A stretch of DNA of 64,000 nt from an uncultured Opitutia bacterium (GTDB lineage Bacteria > Verrucomicrobiota > Verrucomicrobiia > Opitutales > Opitutaceae). Made by a program: the position numbers and the translations under genes. The notes beneath the pieces were generated by a model, which made no database searches, was not told where the DNA came from, and saw only the letters and a program-made list of their open reading frames with translations. Location: assembly GCA_903840415.1 (NCBI GenBank), contig CAIMFY010000094.1:1-64000 (forward strand), written 5' to 3'. Within the stretch, counting starts at the first letter, position 1. Each line of letters opens with the position of its first letter. This document shows, piece after piece, positions 45,066 through 54,325 of the stretch.

Positions 45066-47930
45066 CTACGAACCTTTGGGTGCGACGGGAGCAACGGGAG
45101 CGGCCGGTGCAGCCGCAGCCGCCGGCAGCACCGCGACGTGCGAGGCGCGGGCGGCGCCGAGGTATTGCTTCGCGAGCGCATCGAGATCGGCTTTCGTAAT
45201 CGCTTCGTTGTCGGCGTAGCGGGTGCGGCACCAGTCGAGCATTTCGGGGCGTTCCTGCGCGCGGGCGAGGACGTTGCCGATCCAGTATGGGTTGGTGCGG
45301 GCGGATTCGCGCAGGCCCGTCAGCACGGGTTTTTTCGCGCGCTCCAATTCATCCTCGGTCACGCCCTTCTCCGCCAAATCGGCGGCGAGCGCGACGATCA
45401 CTTCAATGATCTTGGCGGCTTTGGCGGGTTCGACGGTCGTGCCGGCGGTGATGTAGCCGTAGCCGGGGTAGAGGTCGCTCGCGCTGCTGCCGGCGCCGGG
45501 GCTGTAGGCGTCGCCGAGCTCCTCGCGGACTTTCACCCGAAGCCGATCGCTCAACACGGCGGCGAGCATTTGCAGCCTCCGCGTGCGCTGAATTTCGCGG
45601 CCGTCGGTCGTCGGCCAATAGACCGCGATGTTGGCTTTCGGGATTTCGGTGGGGATGGTGTAGTCTTTCGCGAGCGGCGTGGCGGGGAAGGAAACTTTTC
45701 TCAACTCGTCGAGCGCCGGGCGGGCGTCACGATTCGGCAGGGCGCCGAGCGTCTGCGCGACCGCCGCAACGGTGGCTTCGAGATCGATGTCGCCGACGAT
45801 CGCGATTTCGATGGCGCCGTGGGCGAGTTGCGGGGCGAGCCACGCTTTCACCTCATCGAGATTGCGCTTGAACATTTCCTCTTTCGGCGGGAGGCCGAAG
45901 CGGTGATCGCCGTTGGCGAGCAGACGTGCGAATTCGAGGTTAAGCGGACCGGCGGCGGTGTGCTCGAAGTTGAGGTAGGCTTGTTCGAGATTTTTCTGCG
46001 CCTGCCGCGCCGACTCGGGCCGGAAGCCAGGATCGGTGAGGTGGGCGGCGATGAGCTGGAGCTCCAACAACAGATCTTCGCGGTTGGTCGTGCCACCGGA
46101 GCTGAACGCGTCGCCACCGACGCCGACGCCGGCGCCGACGGTTTTTCCGGCGAGCAGGCGGCGCAGATCGTCGACGCTATATTTTCCCAACCCGCCGGCG
46201 GTAAACGTCAGGCCGGTGTAGGTCGCTAGGCCGGGTTGAGACTTGGGTTCGGTGAGCTGGCCGGTGCCGATGCGCACGCTGACGCGGATGCGGTTCGCCT
46301 CGAAGTCGGTCTTCTTGAGGTTGAGGCGAACGCCGTTTTCAAACGCGATCAACGTGACATCGAGATCGTCGAGGTGATCGCGTTTTGCGATTTTTCCGGG
46401 CGCTCCGAAATCGGTGTAGGCCCAGCGCAAGTCCGCCTCGGCGGCGGGCGCGGCGACGGCGACGGCGCGGGATTTTTCATAAGTGGCGGCGATGGTGGCG
46501 CTGGCGTCGCCGTCAATCTTGGCGTTGCCGGTGACGAGGACGAGGCGGTGCGGCGGGGCCCACGCGGTGCGGAGCGCGGCGAGACAGTCGGCCGCGGTGA
46601 TTTTTTCAAGCGCGGGCTTGAGGAGCGCGAGATCGTCGGCGGGCGAGGTAAACACTTCGCGATCGAGGAGGCTTTGAGCGATGTCGCCGGCGAGGGAGTC
46701 GGAGTGGCGCGTCGGCGCGGTTTTCACGGCCTGTTCGAGCGAGTTGATTTCGCGGGCGACGATTTCCTTCAGCTCCGAGGCTTGGAACCCGTGCTCCAAC
46801 GCGCGGCGCAATTCCTGATCGGCGACGCCGAGGGCGGCGGACCACTGTTCGGCCTTGCAAGTGAGCGTGACAGTGGTCTCGCGGTAGAAATTATATTCCT
46901 CGCCGGCGCCCGCGCCGCCAGAGGCAAACGGCGCGTTTTCTTTTTTCGCGAGGATGGAGAGCCGGCGCGAAATCATCTCGTGGGCCACATCGCGGGCCAG
47001 GTATTTGAGCCGGTAGGCGGCGGTGTCGGGCTCGCGGTGGTAGGGCGTGATGGTGGAGAGGGTGACGGTCGCGGCGGGCGCCTCGGATTCGTAATGGTGA
47101 AAAACGCGCACGCCGTCGCGGTTGGGAAGTTGCCCGAGATCGGGCGCCGGCTGGGCGGTGCCGTGCGCGGTGAGCGGCGTAAACGTGGCGACGATTTGCT
47201 TTTCCACCGCCGCTGGATCGATGTCGCCGACGACGATCACCGACATGAGTTCGGGGCGATACCACGTATTGTAGAAATTGGCGAACTGGCTGCGCTGCGC
47301 CCCTTCGATGATCGCAGTTTCACCGATCGGGATGCGTTGCGGAAAAAGTGTGCCGTCGAGGAGAAACTGGTTGCTGGCCACGAACGTGCGGTAGCCCACG
47401 GAATCTCTGGCGCGTTTTTCACTGAGGATGATGCCGCGCTCCTTGTTGACGTCCTCGGGGCGGAGCAAGAGGCTGGTGGCGTCGTCGGCGAAGAGGCGCA
47501 AGCCCTCGTCGAGCGTGGTCTCCTTGGTGTCGGGCAGTTCGAGGAGATAGAGCGTGCGGTTGAAACCGGTGGAGGCGTTGGTGTCGGCGCCGAAGCCCAT
47601 GCCCATGCGCTGGAGCAGTTCGACGACCGTGCCGGGCGGAAAATGGGCCGAGCCGTTGAACGCCATGTGCTCAAGATAATGCGCGAGACCGCGCTGGTCC
47701 GCCGTTTCATTGAGCGAGCCCGCCTCGACAAGCAGGCGCAGCGATGCGCGGCCCTTCGGTTCGGCGTTGGCGCGGATGACGTAGCGCAGGCCGTTGGGCA
47801 GCGCGCCGAAGCGCAGCGCCGGATCAGGTTTCAGATCACTCGCCTCCTGCGGAAACGGGATCGCGGCGCGCACGGCGACCGCGAATATCATTGTCAAGGC
47901 GAACCACGCCGGCTGGGGAGATTTCCTCAT
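45066..47930 (-). CDS. secreted M16 (pitrilysin-type) zinc metallopeptidase
   Basis: The protein has 954 residues from the ATG at 47930, giving the signal peptide MRKSPQPAWFALTMIFAVAV; the longer frame overlaps waaA. The inverted zinc motif HxxEH is HYLEHMAFNGS (about residue 82), with the distal Glu in NKERGIILSEKRAR. The two-domain M16 arrangement is complete: the second inactive half contains TFTAGGLGKYSVDDLRRLLA and YGYITAGTTVEP. Similar periplasmic peptidases degrade small peptides. It is divergent from waaA, with the starts 103 bases apart. Hairpins at 44991-45025 may end transcription. Confidence 0.9.
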   Translation of the reverse strand: MRKSPQPAWFALTMIFAVAVRAAIPFPQEASDLKPDPALRFGALPNGLRYVIRANAEPKGRASLRLLVEAGSLNETADQRGLAHYLEHMAFNGSAHFPPGTVVELLQRMGMGFGADTNASTGFNRTLYLLELPDTKETTLDEGLRLFADDATSLLLRPEDVNKERGIILSEKRARDSVGYRTFVASNQFLLDGTLFPQRIPIGETAIIEGAQRSQFANFYNTWYRPELMSVIVVGDIDPAAVEKQIVATFTPLTAHGTAQPAPDLGQLPNRDGVRVFHHYESEAPAATVTLSTITPYHREPDTAAYRLKYLARDVAHEMISRRLSILAKKENAPFASGGAGAGEEYNFYRETTVTLTCKAEQWSAALGVADQELRRALEHGFQASELKEIVAREINSLEQAVKTAPTRHSDSLAGDIAQSLLDREVFTSPADDLALLKPALEKITAADCLAALRTAWAPPHRLVLVTGNAKIDGDASATIAATYEKSRAVAVAAPAAEADLRWAYTDFGAPGKIAKRDHLDDLDVTLIAFENGVRLNLKKTDFEANRIRVSVRIGTGQLTEPKSQPGLATYTGLTFTAGGLGKYSVDDLRRLLAGKTVGAGVGVGGDAFSSGGTTNREDLLLELQLIAAHLTDPGFRPESARQAQKNLEQAYLNFEHTAAGPLNLEFARLLANGDHRFGLPPKEEMFKRNLDEVKAWLAPQLAHGAIEIAIVGDIDLEATVAAVAQTLGALPNRDARPALDELRKVSFPATPLAKDYTIPTEIPKANIAVYWPTTDGREIQRTRRLQMLAAVLSDRLRVKVREELGDAYSPGAGSSASDLYPGYGYITAGTTVEPAKAAKIIEVIVALAADLAEKGVTEDELERAKKPVLTGLRESARTNPYWIGNVLARAQERPEMLDWCRTRYADNEAITKADLDALAKQYLGAARASHVAVLPAAAAAPAAPVAPVAPKGS

Positions 47931-48033
47931 GATTGCCGCACGCTGAGGGATCTTCCGGTGTGGCAAAAGCACAAAAAGGCTCGGCTTCACGCTAGCACGG
48001 TGGTGAGCTGGTGCGTCCGGTTCCCGTCGCTGC

Positions 48034-49314
48034 ATGCTCTGGATCTATCGACTTCTTTTTCTTCCTGTCCTGCTTTTCCTGGCTCCGGCTTACCTGTTGC
48101 GGATGCGGCGGCGAGGTGGTTACCGCGGTGGATTTAGCCAGCGCTTCGGCGGTCATCCGCCACTGCCAGCGAAGCACACCGGTGTGCGCCGCGTGTGGTT
48201 GCAGGCCGTCAGCGTGGGCGAGATGCTCGCCATCGCACCGATCCTCGAGGCGCTGCACCGCGATGGCACTGAGGTTTACCTGACGACGACGACCAGCACC
48301 GGCTTTCGCATCGCCAACGATCGCTATCTCGGGCTCACCCTGGGTATCGGTTATTTCCCGATCGATTGGTGGTGGTTTTCGGCCCGGACGTGGCGGGCGG
48401 TGGCCCCGGATTTGGTGGTGCTCACCGAGGGCGAACGCTGGCCGGAGCACATCTGGCAGGCGGCGCGGCGCGGCGTGCCGGTTATCTCGATCAACGCCCG
48501 CATCTCGGATCGCAGTTTTCGGCGGATGAAATGGTTTGCACCGGCGGCGCGCCTGATGCTCGACCGTGTCACCCGGATGCTGCCGTGCTCGGCGCCGGAC
48601 GAGGCGCGTTTCCGCGAACTTGGCGTGGCGCCGGCCAAAATTTTCACTACAGGCAACATCAAACTCGACGTCACGATCCCGCGGCTCGCTGCAGATGAGG
48701 TAGGGAAACTTCGCCGCGATCTCGGCCTGCCTCCCGGACTCGTACTGCTTGGTTCCTCGACATGGCCCGCCGAAACGGAGCCGCTGATAGCCGCGTTGCG
48801 CATGACGCGCGAGAGGGGAGTGCGGTGCGCGCTAATGATCGTGCCGCGGCACGCGGAACGGCGGGTTGAAATCGAGCGGGCGCTGAAAAAAGCGGGATTG
48901 AATTATCACCTGCGTTCGCGCGGTCCGGCTCCCGGAGAGGTGGACGTGCTCGTGGGCGACACGACGGGCGAACTCCGCAAACTCACGCAACTGGCGGACC
49001 TAGTGTTTGTCGGCAAGAGCCTGCCGCCTTACACCGAGGGGCAGACTCCGGTGGAGGCGGCGGCGTTGGAGAAACCCATCGTGTTTGGCGCCGGCATGGG
49101 AAATTTCAGGATCATTGCGAGCGATCTGGTTATGCGGGGTGCGGCCCGGCAGGTGCTGGATGATGGGGCGCTGGCCCGGGAAGTGCAGGATTTGTTGCGC
49201 GATGGCACCCGCCGTGAGGCGCTGGCCACCGCTGCCGCCCAATGGCACCGCGACAACGCGGGCGCAGTCGGGCGGACGCTCGGCGTCATCCGCGAGGAAT
49301 TGGGCAAGCGGTGA
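48034..49314 (+). CDS. waaA: 3-deoxy-D-manno-octulosonic acid (Kdo) transferase
   Basis: The protein has 426 residues. An N-terminal membrane anchor (LLFLPVLLFLAPAYLLRM) precedes a GT-B glycosyltransferase. WLQAVSVGEMLAIAPILEAL is the WaaA N-terminal motif, VVLTEGERWPEHI carries the catalytic Glu, and the donor site is in FTTGNIKLDV, LLGSSTWPAETE, VGDTTGELRKLTQLAD and YTEGQTPVEAAALEKPIVFG. It adds Kdo to lipid A, so this organism makes LPS with a Kdo core and is didermic. It is divergent from the M16 peptidase. Confidence 0.92.
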   Translation: MLWIYRLLFLPVLLFLAPAYLLRMRRRGGYRGGFSQRFGGHPPLPAKHTGVRRVWLQAVSVGEMLAIAPILEALHRDGTEVYLTTTTSTGFRIANDRYLGLTLGIGYFPIDWWWFSARTWRAVAPDLVVLTEGERWPEHIWQAARRGVPVISINARISDRSFRRMKWFAPAARLMLDRVTRMLPCSAPDEARFRELGVAPAKIFTTGNIKLDVTIPRLAADEVGKLRRDLGLPPGLVLLGSSTWPAETEPLIAALRMTRERGVRCALMIVPRHAERRVEIERALKKAGLNYHLRSRGPAPGEVDVLVGDTTGELRKLTQLADLVFVGKSLPPYTEGQTPVEAAALEKPIVFGAGMGNFRIIASDLVMRGAARQVLDDGALAREVQDLLRDGTRREALATAAAQWHRDNAGAVGRTLGVIREELGKR

Positions 49315-49435
49315 CGTCATTCGCGGCCGGCATAGTCCACCGCGGCCGACACCCGGTCAGGTTCGCCGGAAAAAATTGGCAAACTTCGGGATTGCACCGC
49401 GCGGGCCGATTTCTACGTTCGCCGCTTTTACGCGA

Positions 49436-52108
49436 ATGCAGTCTCACGGCCCCAAGCGCGTCTACACTCCAAATTCCCTCGAGTTCTGGTTCGGCAAACT
49501 CGAAAACGATTGGGCGGGGGCCTTCACGGACACACAGTTAGAGCAGGGCCGGCAGATTTACCGCGACGGACAAGTGCGCGAGTTGGAGCTTACGGATGGC
49601 GACGCCATCGTGCACCGCCGGATCGACAAAAAGGATGAATATGCCGTCATCGAATGGACGGCCGAGGGCCTGACCGTGCGCTCGTCGTCCACCGATACGG
49701 AGATTTCGCGAGCACTGGCGGTTGCGGGCTTGCACGAGATCGAGGAACTCGTTGCGGACGAAATCTCGCCGTTGCCGGGCGATGCGCCGCGAGCGAGTGA
49801 CGCCGCGCATCCGACGGGCCCGGGTGTGGGTCACCACAACGGTTTCAACCATGGGAACGGATTCGCCCGGCCCGCAGCGGCGTCGAATGGTAACGGCACG
49901 CACCCCGGTAATGGAAACGGTAACGGCCATAGTCTAGCCGCCACGTCTGCGCCGTCGCGCCCGCTGGTGTTGGTTTTTAAAACACGCACCGCCGGCCTCG
50001 CATTTCAGGCCGAGTGGCTGGCGTTGAACCGGAAAAACCGGATTCCCGCGCTCGGGCCCGATGTGCACGCTGACGGCAACGGTCACGTCTCCTCGAGCGA
50101 GCGGGCCAAGCTCATCGGCCTTGCCGCCTATGCGCGCAAGGCCCACTTCCACTACGATCAAGAGACGGGAGTTTACCTGATGGAATCGCTCATCGAGATC
50201 CCAAAATTCCTGAAAACCGTGCTGCCGGCGTGGCGCCGGCTCTTCGCGGTCGAGCTCGATGACAAAGCGGAGAATCTCCTCAAGGGCACGCGCACGATCG
50301 AAATTGAGGCGGTCGCGGAGCGTGGTGCGACCAAGCTGACATCGGGTGCGGGTGGATCGGACGTGGCGGCGTTGAACCTCCGGTGGATCTTCCGCGCCGG
50401 CGAACGCATGCTGACCGACGGCGAGGTGAAATCGCTGCTGAAGCGCGGTGGCCAGCCGGTGATTCTTCCGAACATCGGCATCGTCACGCTGCCGGAAGAC
50501 AAATGGGCGACGTTCCATGCCTGGCAGAAAAACGTTGAGGAAACTCAGGGTGCCGACGCCAACGCGCTCTCGCCCTATTTGATTTTTTCCCTCTTCAGCG
50601 ATGCACGCCTGAAACTGACGCTCTCGCCCGAAATCGAGGCTTGGCGGCAGAGTGTGCTCTCACCGCCGCCCGCGCCGCCGGAGTTGCCGGAGCTCTTGCG
50701 ACCCTACCAGCGCCGCGGTGTCGAGTGGTTGCATCACCTCGGCGAAGTCGGCTGCCACGGACTGCTGGCCGACGAGATGGGCCTTGGCAAAACGATGCAG
50801 GTGCTCGCGCTGCTCGCCGCGCGACGCGTGACGGATAAACCCACGCTCATCGTGTGCCCGGCGAGCGTCGTCCCCGTCTGGCGTGAGGAGATCGCGAAAT
50901 ATTTTCCGGTGCTGCTCGTGGACGTGCTGAAGACCGGCCACGATTTTACGCAGCGCACCGACGCCATCATCTGGCTCGCCAGCTACACGCAGCTGCGCAA
51001 ACACCGCGCGCTGCTCGGTGGCGTCGAGTTCGGCTACGCGATTCTGGACGAGGGCCAGTTCATCAAGAATCCCGACGCGAAAATCACGCAAACCTGCTTC
51101 GCCGTCCGGGCGCAGCACCGTATCGTCCTCACCGGCACGCCGCTCGAAAACCGCCAACTCGATCTCTGGAGCATCTTCCGCTTCCTCCTACCGGGTCTGC
51201 TCGGCTCGCGCACGACGTTTGAGGCCGCGCTCAACGCCGACCGCGACGGCACGCTCACCCGGCTGCGTGCGCAACTGGCGCCGTTTATCCTGCGCCGCAC
51301 GAAAAACGAAGTCGCGACCGAGCTTCCACAGAAGGTCGAGATGGACCTGATTTGCCCGCTCACCGACGTGCAGCGCACGGAATACGCACGTATCTGCACC
51401 GAGGGTCTCGATCGGCTCGGCGACGACGTCGGCGCCGCGATGCGCGAGAAGAGCTTCGGCTTCCTCGCGCTTCTCACGCGCCTCCGCCAGACGTGCTGCG
51501 ATCCTGATATGCTGCCGTGGCTCCACGCGCCGCTCACTGATTCCGGCAAGATCAACCTGCTCGTCGAGAAACTCACCGAAATCGTCGGCAGCGGCCACAA
51601 GGTCGTCATCTTCTCGCAGTTTGTGATGCTGCTCGATCGCGTGCGCACGGCGCTGACGGAAAAGTTTCCCGAGCTGCCGCGCTTCGAACTCACCGGCATG
51701 ACGCTCGATCGCCAGAAGCCGGTGCAGGGTTTCCAGACGGCGGCCGGCGCGGCCGTGATGCTCGTCTCGCTGAAAGCAGCCGGCACTGGTATCACGCTGC
51801 ACGCGGCGGATTACGTTTTCCTGCTCGACCCGTGGTGGAATCCTGCCGTCGAGGCGCAGGCCGTCGATCGGGTGCATCGCATCGGCCAGAAGAGCACCGT
51901 GTTTGTTTACCGTATGGTGACTGCGGGCACGATCGAGGAACGCATCCAGGCGCTCCAAGCCTCGAAAAAAGATTTGTTCGACAAGCTGATCGGCGGGCTC
52001 GGCGGCGACTTTGATTTGAGCCAGCACTTCACGTCACTCCGGAGCTTGGTCGCGCTCACCACGACGACCGAATCCGAGGAAGTGCAGGAATCTTACACCC
52101 TCGATTAA
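49436..52108 (+). CDS. SNF2 family DNA-dependent ATPase/helicase
   Basis: The protein has 890 residues from the ATG at 49436; the open frame upstream lies inside waaA. The N-terminal 120 residues (LENDWAGAFTDTQLEQGRQI, IDKKDEYAVIEW) resemble the SWIM-associated region of bacterial SNF2 proteins but lack its Cys/His set. A flexible Asn/Gly/His linker follows (about 130-165). The motor has LLADEMGLGKTMQVLALLAA (about residue 450), AILDEGQFIKNPDAK, VLTGTPLENRQLDLWSIF, VIFSQFVMLLDRVR, VSLKAAGTGITLHAADYV and VDRVHRIGQKSTVFVYRMV. It probably remodels protein-DNA complexes or helps transcription recycling. The usual DEAQ is DEGQ. Confidence 0.92.
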   Translation: MQSHGPKRVYTPNSLEFWFGKLENDWAGAFTDTQLEQGRQIYRDGQVRELELTDGDAIVHRRIDKKDEYAVIEWTAEGLTVRSSSTDTEISRALAVAGLHEIEELVADEISPLPGDAPRASDAAHPTGPGVGHHNGFNHGNGFARPAAASNGNGTHPGNGNGNGHSLAATSAPSRPLVLVFKTRTAGLAFQAEWLALNRKNRIPALGPDVHADGNGHVSSSERAKLIGLAAYARKAHFHYDQETGVYLMESLIEIPKFLKTVLPAWRRLFAVELDDKAENLLKGTRTIEIEAVAERGATKLTSGAGGSDVAALNLRWIFRAGERMLTDGEVKSLLKRGGQPVILPNIGIVTLPEDKWATFHAWQKNVEETQGADANALSPYLIFSLFSDARLKLTLSPEIEAWRQSVLSPPPAPPELPELLRPYQRRGVEWLHHLGEVGCHGLLADEMGLGKTMQVLALLAARRVTDKPTLIVCPASVVPVWREEIAKYFPVLLVDVLKTGHDFTQRTDAIIWLASYTQLRKHRALLGGVEFGYAILDEGQFIKNPDAKITQTCFAVRAQHRIVLTGTPLENRQLDLWSIFRFLLPGLLGSRTTFEAALNADRDGTLTRLRAQLAPFILRRTKNEVATELPQKVEMDLICPLTDVQRTEYARICTEGLDRLGDDVGAAMREKSFGFLALLTRLRQTCCDPDMLPWLHAPLTDSGKINLLVEKLTEIVGSGHKVVIFSQFVMLLDRVRTALTEKFPELPRFELTGMTLDRQKPVQGFQTAAGAAVMLVSLKAAGTGITLHAADYVFLLDPWWNPAVEAQAVDRVHRIGQKSTVFVYRMVTAGTIEERIQALQASKKDLFDKLIGGLGGDFDLSQHFTSLRSLVALTTTTESEEVQESYTLD

Positions 52109-52128
52109 GCGCGAAGCGGGTCGGCCGG

Positions 52129-52356
52129 TTACGGCCCCAACGGAATCTTCGGGCCGAAGATGCCCCAGTGAAACACCTGATCGAGTGCGAGCAGACAGAT
52201 CATGGCGACATAGACGCACACCGCCGCAAATACCGCGTTGGCGATTTTCGGATGACGACGGTGGAAGGGCTCAGACGAAGCAGTGTTCGCCTCCCCGGTC
52301 GCGGCAGGCGGAATCAGGGACGGCGAGGCGGCGGCCGGTCGGAATTTGGCGCTCAT
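52129..52356 (-). CDS. small single-span membrane protein
   Basis: The protein has 75 residues from the ATG at 52356. A Pro/Ala-rich soluble N-terminus is followed by one span (IANAVFAAVCVYVAMICLLA) and the short tail VFHWGIFGPKIPLGP. No family is recognised. The WGIFGPKIPLGP ending recalls small subunits that sit beside large membrane complexes, but this is only an impression. It converges with the SNF2 gene (20 bases between the stops) and is divergent from the ClC gene. Confidence 0.6.
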   Translation of the reverse strand: MSAKFRPAAASPSLIPPAATGEANTASSEPFHRRHPKIANAVFAAVCVYVAMICLLALDQVFHWGIFGPKIPLGP

Positions 52357-52540
52357 GATCTCATCGTGGGAAAAACTTCGCCGGGTGCAAGAGTGGCGCC
52401 GTCGCGCGGGCAAACGTGGCCTTGTGATGCGCCGCGAGCTGCTTAAGTTGGCGACCCGTGAAATCACCGATCGATCTCATCGTCCAGCCGGACGGCTTAA
52501 TAGCGGACTGGCGTGCGCGACTGGCGCGCGTCGCGCTGCG

Positions 52541-54316
52541 ATGAGGACGGTGATCGATCCGGCGGCGCTGCTGATGAAGCGCGTGCTGCGGCTGCTGCGC
52601 TGGCGGCTGTGGGTGCAGGAAAAACTTCAGCCGACGGAGTGGCAGGTTACGTTGCTCTGGGCGGGATTTGCCGGGTTTCTAGGCGCGTTGGCATCAATGA
52701 TGTTCTCGGCACTGGCGGAAGGCGTGCATGGATTTTTCGGCCGGACGAACGTCGATGTGGTCGATTCCATGCGGCAAATGCCGTGGTGGGGTTGCCTGCT
52801 GGTGCCGACGCTGGGCGGCGCTTGCGCCGGGCTGGTGTTGCTCTACGGCCAGCGCCTCGCGCGCAGCCAGAGTTCCACCGACTATATGGAAGCCATCGTG
52901 ATCGGTAACGGTCAGGTGCCGATTCGCGCGAGTTTGGTGAAGAGCACGGCGGCGCTGTTTTCCATCGGATCGGGCGGCTCGATCGGACGCGAGGGTCCGA
53001 TGGTGCAACTCGCCGCGATGATGGCTTCGTTTGTCGGTCGCTGGCAGAAATTCACGCCGCCACAACTGCGGCTCATCGTCGCGTGCGGGGCCGCGGCGGG
53101 CATCGCCTCAGCCTACAATGCCCCCATCGCCGGATCGTTTTTCGTCGCGGAAATTATCCTCGGCTCGATCGCGATGGAAAGCCTCGGGCCGCTGGCGGTG
53201 TCGGCGGTCGTGGCGACACTCACGATCCGCGTGCTCACCGCGGCACACGTGCTGTATCGCGTGCCGGCGTTTCAGCTCAACTCGCCGTGGGAGATGGGGC
53301 CGTATGTCGTGCTGGGACTCATCTCCGGCACGCTGGCGCCGTGGTTTTTGCAGTCGTTGAAAAAGGCGGAAGAGTTTTTCGTATCGCTGCGTCTGCCGCT
53401 CGTGGCGCGCCTCGCGCTCGGTGGGCTCGCCGTCGGTGTGATTGCCATCAACGTGCCCGATGTCGCGGGCAACGGCTACTCGGTCGTCGTGCGCATCTTG
53501 AACGGGGCGCTGCTCTGGAAAGTTTTGCTCGGCATCTTCGCGTGCAAATGGCTCGCGACGATGGCGTCGTTCGGCTCCGGCGCGCCGGGCGGCGTTTTTA
53601 CGCCGTCGTTGTTCATGGGCGCGAGCACCGGTTACCTGTTCGGCATGGCCGTGCACGCGGTCTGGCCGGAAGCAGCGCAGGACCCACGGGCTTTCGCGCT
53701 GGTTGGCATGGGGGCGTTTCTGTCCGCGGCGAGCCATGCGCCGGTGATGGCAGTGATCATGTTGTTCGAGATGACACTGAGCTACGATATCATCCTGCCG
53801 CTGATGCTGTGCAGCGTCGTGGCCTATTACACCGCGAAGGGCATCGTGGGCGCTTCACTCTACAGCGACTCGCTCCAGCGGAAAACACAGAGCGCCGAGT
53901 CGGCGGCGCCGTTTGCCGAATCCCGCGTCGCCGATCTCATGCGACCGAAGCCGCCGGTGGTCCGCGAAACGGCGCGCTTCGCGGAAATTGCAGGGACGTT
54001 TCTCAAAGTGCGGGTGAACAACCTCTATGTCGTCGATGACGCCAACCGCTTTCTCGGCGTGGTCTCGATGCACGACATCAAACCCTACCTCGGCGAACCC
54101 GAACTCGCGGATCTCGTGATCGCGCGCGACATCCTGCACGATGACTTCCCGCGCGTGGCACCGGAGCAACCGCTGGCAGAGGCGTTGGGGAAATTTCTCG
54201 GTATCGTGGCCGAAAGGCTGCCGGTGGTCGATCGCGATGGCGGGCTCCGCGGGAGCCTGTCCAAGACCGATCTATTGCTCGCACTCGTGGAGAAACGGAA
54301 GAAGCCGGCTGGCTGA
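52541..54316 (+). CDS. ClC-type chloride channel/antiporter with C-terminal CBS pair
   Basis: The protein has 591 residues from the ATG at 52541 (ATG 52574 is an alternative). The ClC selectivity motifs are GSGGSIGREGPMVQLAAMM (about residue 143) and GAPGGVFTPSLFMGAS (about 347), with the spans between them. The gating Glu is present in GREGP. CBS domain one includes ADLMRPKPPVVRETA and NNLYVVDDANRFLGVVSMHD; CBS two includes FPRVAPEQPLAEAL and RLPVVDRDGGLRGSLSKTD. CBS pairs normally bind adenine nucleotides and tune transport. Whether it is a channel or a H+/Cl- exchanger cannot be decided without aligning the proton-pathway Glu. Confidence 0.92.
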   Translation: MRTVIDPAALLMKRVLRLLRWRLWVQEKLQPTEWQVTLLWAGFAGFLGALASMMFSALAEGVHGFFGRTNVDVVDSMRQMPWWGCLLVPTLGGACAGLVLLYGQRLARSQSSTDYMEAIVIGNGQVPIRASLVKSTAALFSIGSGGSIGREGPMVQLAAMMASFVGRWQKFTPPQLRLIVACGAAAGIASAYNAPIAGSFFVAEIILGSIAMESLGPLAVSAVVATLTIRVLTAAHVLYRVPAFQLNSPWEMGPYVVLGLISGTLAPWFLQSLKKAEEFFVSLRLPLVARLALGGLAVGVIAINVPDVAGNGYSVVVRILNGALLWKVLLGIFACKWLATMASFGSGAPGGVFTPSLFMGASTGYLFGMAVHAVWPEAAQDPRAFALVGMGAFLSAASHAPVMAVIMLFEMTLSYDIILPLMLCSVVAYYTAKGIVGASLYSDSLQRKTQSAESAAPFAESRVADLMRPKPPVVRETARFAEIAGTFLKVRVNNLYVVDDANRFLGVVSMHDIKPYLGEPELADLVIARDILHDDFPRVAPEQPLAEALGKFLGIVAERLPVVDRDGGLRGSLSKTDLLLALVEKRKKPAG

Positions 54317-54325
54317 GCGGGCAAC

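Noticed and set aside
46236-48137. 633-codon plus-strand frame opposite the M16 peptidase
   Set aside because: Antisense shadow of a peptidase with an intact HxxEH site.
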